Shown here in pieces: positions 62,521 to 64,000 of a DNA stretch of 64,000 bases. The notes beneath the pieces are model-generated. The model had not been told where the DNA came from, ran no database searches, and saw only the letters and a program-made list of their open reading frames with translations. Each line of letters begins with the position of its first letter. Position 1 is the first letter of the stretch. Source of the stretch: Cinclus cinclus (lineage: Eukaryota > Chordata > Aves > Passeriformes > Cinclidae); assembly GCF_963662255.1 (NCBI RefSeq), contig NC_085047.1:12640347-12704346 (forward strand). The letters run 5' to 3'. Both the position numbers and the translations under genes were made by a program.

Positions 62521-63622
62521 CCCTTGGGCTGCTGAGATCTGTCTGCTTCCCCCTTCCTCCATCCCTCCCCACAGCATGGCAGAAATGCTGCCTTTCTAAC
62601 ACTGCCAGGAGCAGCTCCGGGCAGGGCCTGTCCTGTTGCTCCCCTCTGGCCCAGGGGAGGGAACTGAGCCAGGTTCCCCCCCATAATGGAATGCAGCCAA
62701 GCAACACTTGCCTGTTTCTGGCTGGGCCCTTACTAGGATCCCAGTCCACTCCAGCGCAGCTGCTGTAAAACACTCTGTACCTATCCTAAAACAGCTCCCA
62801 GCCGCGGCCCACAAGAGATCACAGGGCCATCCGCTGCCCGGACAACATACAAACTCTTTTAGTGCCCAGAATGAGACTTGCAGATACTTTATTCTCTCTC
62901 CTGACTGAAAGAAAAGGACCAAGATGAAGACACGCACAGAAGCAGCATGAAAACACCGAGGTCAGGCAAAAGGAAGAAGTCAGGTCCCAGATGGAAGGGA
63001 TTGATGGAGATGCCTCTCTCTGGGACTGAAATGTCTCTTTTTTTAACCTGTGTAGGAGATATTCTTGTTTCCCTATTAACACATAGAAATGCATTATGTG
63101 GTGGATGAAATGTTCTAACTGCATACATGGGCAGAGGCATTTGGACTAAAGTAAGCAGATGTCGAAGTGGCTGTGATCCCATGAGAAATTTGAACAGAGA
63201 GGAAAGAAGACCCCTGCTGCCCCCCAGGAAGAGAAGAAGAGAGACCTCTGTTTCCAAAGACAAAGCTTTTGTTTGAACTGTTATATTCCTTAAAGTGTGC
63301 CCCATACTTTCACATGGTCCTCGAGAACAGCTGTGGGAAGACTGTTAGTAGAGGGAGAAATTTTTACAGTGAAAAGATTTCCATTCTTCCAGGTGGCTGA
63401 TTCATTGTGACATCGAGGCCACGAGAAACTGTTTCTTGTAGAGAAATCTCCATACTCTGAAGTCTCCTCTCCCAAGTAAATTGGTGAAAGGCTATTTTTA
63501 AGGATGATAACTGATTTGTTTCTGTACACTGTCAGTGTGAAACAAGAGAAGTTGTGGAGGGGAGGAGAAGAGTTCTGAAAGTTATATTCTAATTCTTATT
63601 ATTTTTTCCTATTGTTTCTAGT

Positions 63623-63628
63623 AATAAA
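63623..63628 (+). promoter_or_regulatory. LTR poly(A) signal (AATAAA)
   Basis: Canonical AATAAA about 180 bp before the LTR end, followed by T-rich sequence. This fits the R-region polyadenylation signal of the + strand LTR. Confidence 0.55.
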
Positions 63629-63808
63629 GTTTTTTCTTTGTACCCTTCAAAATGTAAGCCTGTTTTGCCTTCTTCCTAATCCTATCTCACAGCAAGAAAT
63701 GAGTAAATAATTCTAGTGGGTGCACCGACGATTTGGCCAACACCAGATCCGTGACATAATTAGTACATTAGCTGAGAAACCTTAAATCGGCAAACCAAAA
63801 CCACTACA

Positions 63809-64000
63809 ACAGCAAATAGTTTCAAAACCTCTTTAGATTATCATAGTCCATCATGTTCTCCTAAATCTTTAACTTGAAAGAATGGATGTAATTTTTTATT
63901 CTGTTGCGAACAAGCAATCACATCCATTACCACATAAACAGTACCAACATTGCAACATACAAAGATGTTGCATTGATGCTTTTGATGTGAATCTTTTTTC
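63809..64000. other. Unique flank right of the solo LTR
   Basis: It begins with the second copy of the ACAGC target duplication. Nothing else is recognised before the window ends. Confidence 0.6.

Larger units (their letters stand above)
62007..63808 (+). mobile_element. 1.8-kb solo LTR of an ERVL-like retrovirus
   Basis: The ends are TGTAGTGGTTT (62007-62017) and AAACCACTACA (63798-63808), a perfect 11-bp inverted repeat with canonical TG...CA. Both flanks carry ACAGC (62002-62006 and 63809-63813), a perfect 5-bp target duplication, the length usual for ERVL-type integrations. An AATAAA at 63623-63628 and the distal text 'tgttttgccttcttcctaat' resemble the R/U5 part of a passerine LTR as I recall it, giving + orientation. 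No gag, pol or env adjoins within the window, and the intact single duplication indicates a solo LTR formed by LTR-LTR recombination. At 1802 bp it is long for an LTR; about 290 bp is the pentanucleotide arrays at 62231-62520. Open frames inside are repeat-driven or short. Confidence 0.88.

Noticed and set aside
62139..62773. Frames of up to 205 codons on both strands
   Set aside because: They run through the GGGAT and GGAGA arrays of the solo LTR; the repeat lacks stops. No recognisable retroviral protein.

Overview
The window looks like vertebrate nuclear DNA, most likely from a passerine bird. It is AT-rich and CpG-poor, holds many decayed CR1 LINEs, several avian-type endogenous retrovirus LTRs and one tRNA-Ile-derived SINE with a CR1-like tail of the kind described in passerines (TguSINE1). 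I found no convincing protein-coding exon, no CpG-island promoter and no functional RNA gene. It is best read as intergenic sequence or the inside of a very large intron. Prokaryote-style features (operons, ribosome binding sites, CRISPR) do not apply. Family names for repeats come from memory of consensus features and were not searched.

Layout. 1-13.5 kb: unique AT-rich DNA with a CR1 3' end (about 1.29-1.75 kb), a 341-nt purine-only AAAAG-type satellite (about 4.0-4.3 kb), a long CR1 ORF2 fossil with endonuclease, reverse transcriptase and C-terminal remnants (7.57-9.93 kb), and the SINE (about 12.0 kb). 13.5-23 kb: a 104-bp direct repeat pair, LTR-like blocks near 14.1 and 18.1-18.4 kb, a 649-bp solo LTR inserted in an antisense CR1 (18.93-19.58 kb), and a second LTR-like insertion splitting a sense CR1 (21.71-22.21 kb). 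23-36 kb: more CR1 pieces and an antisense 646-bp LTR (26.98-27.62 kb) that contains a CTCA array. 36-62 kb: mostly unique sequence with four antisense CR1 3' ends, a probable older sense CR1 relic, an LTR-like block near 40.6 kb and several microsatellites. 62.0-63.8 kb: a 1.8-kb solo LTR with perfect 11-bp terminal inverted repeats and a perfect 5-bp target duplication; about 290 bp of it is two abutting G-rich pentanucleotide arrays.

No set of genes working together is visible. The history is one of transposon insertion, nesting and decay. CR1 pieces add up to roughly 6 kb and the four better-defined LTRs to about 3.6 kb. The signals most worth following are (i) a 125-bp block identical between two otherwise strongly diverged CR1 copies 26 kb apart, (ii) the solo LTR with its internal pentamer arrays, and (iii) the two nested insertions whose target duplications can be read directly. 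I did not find evidence of a new biological system.
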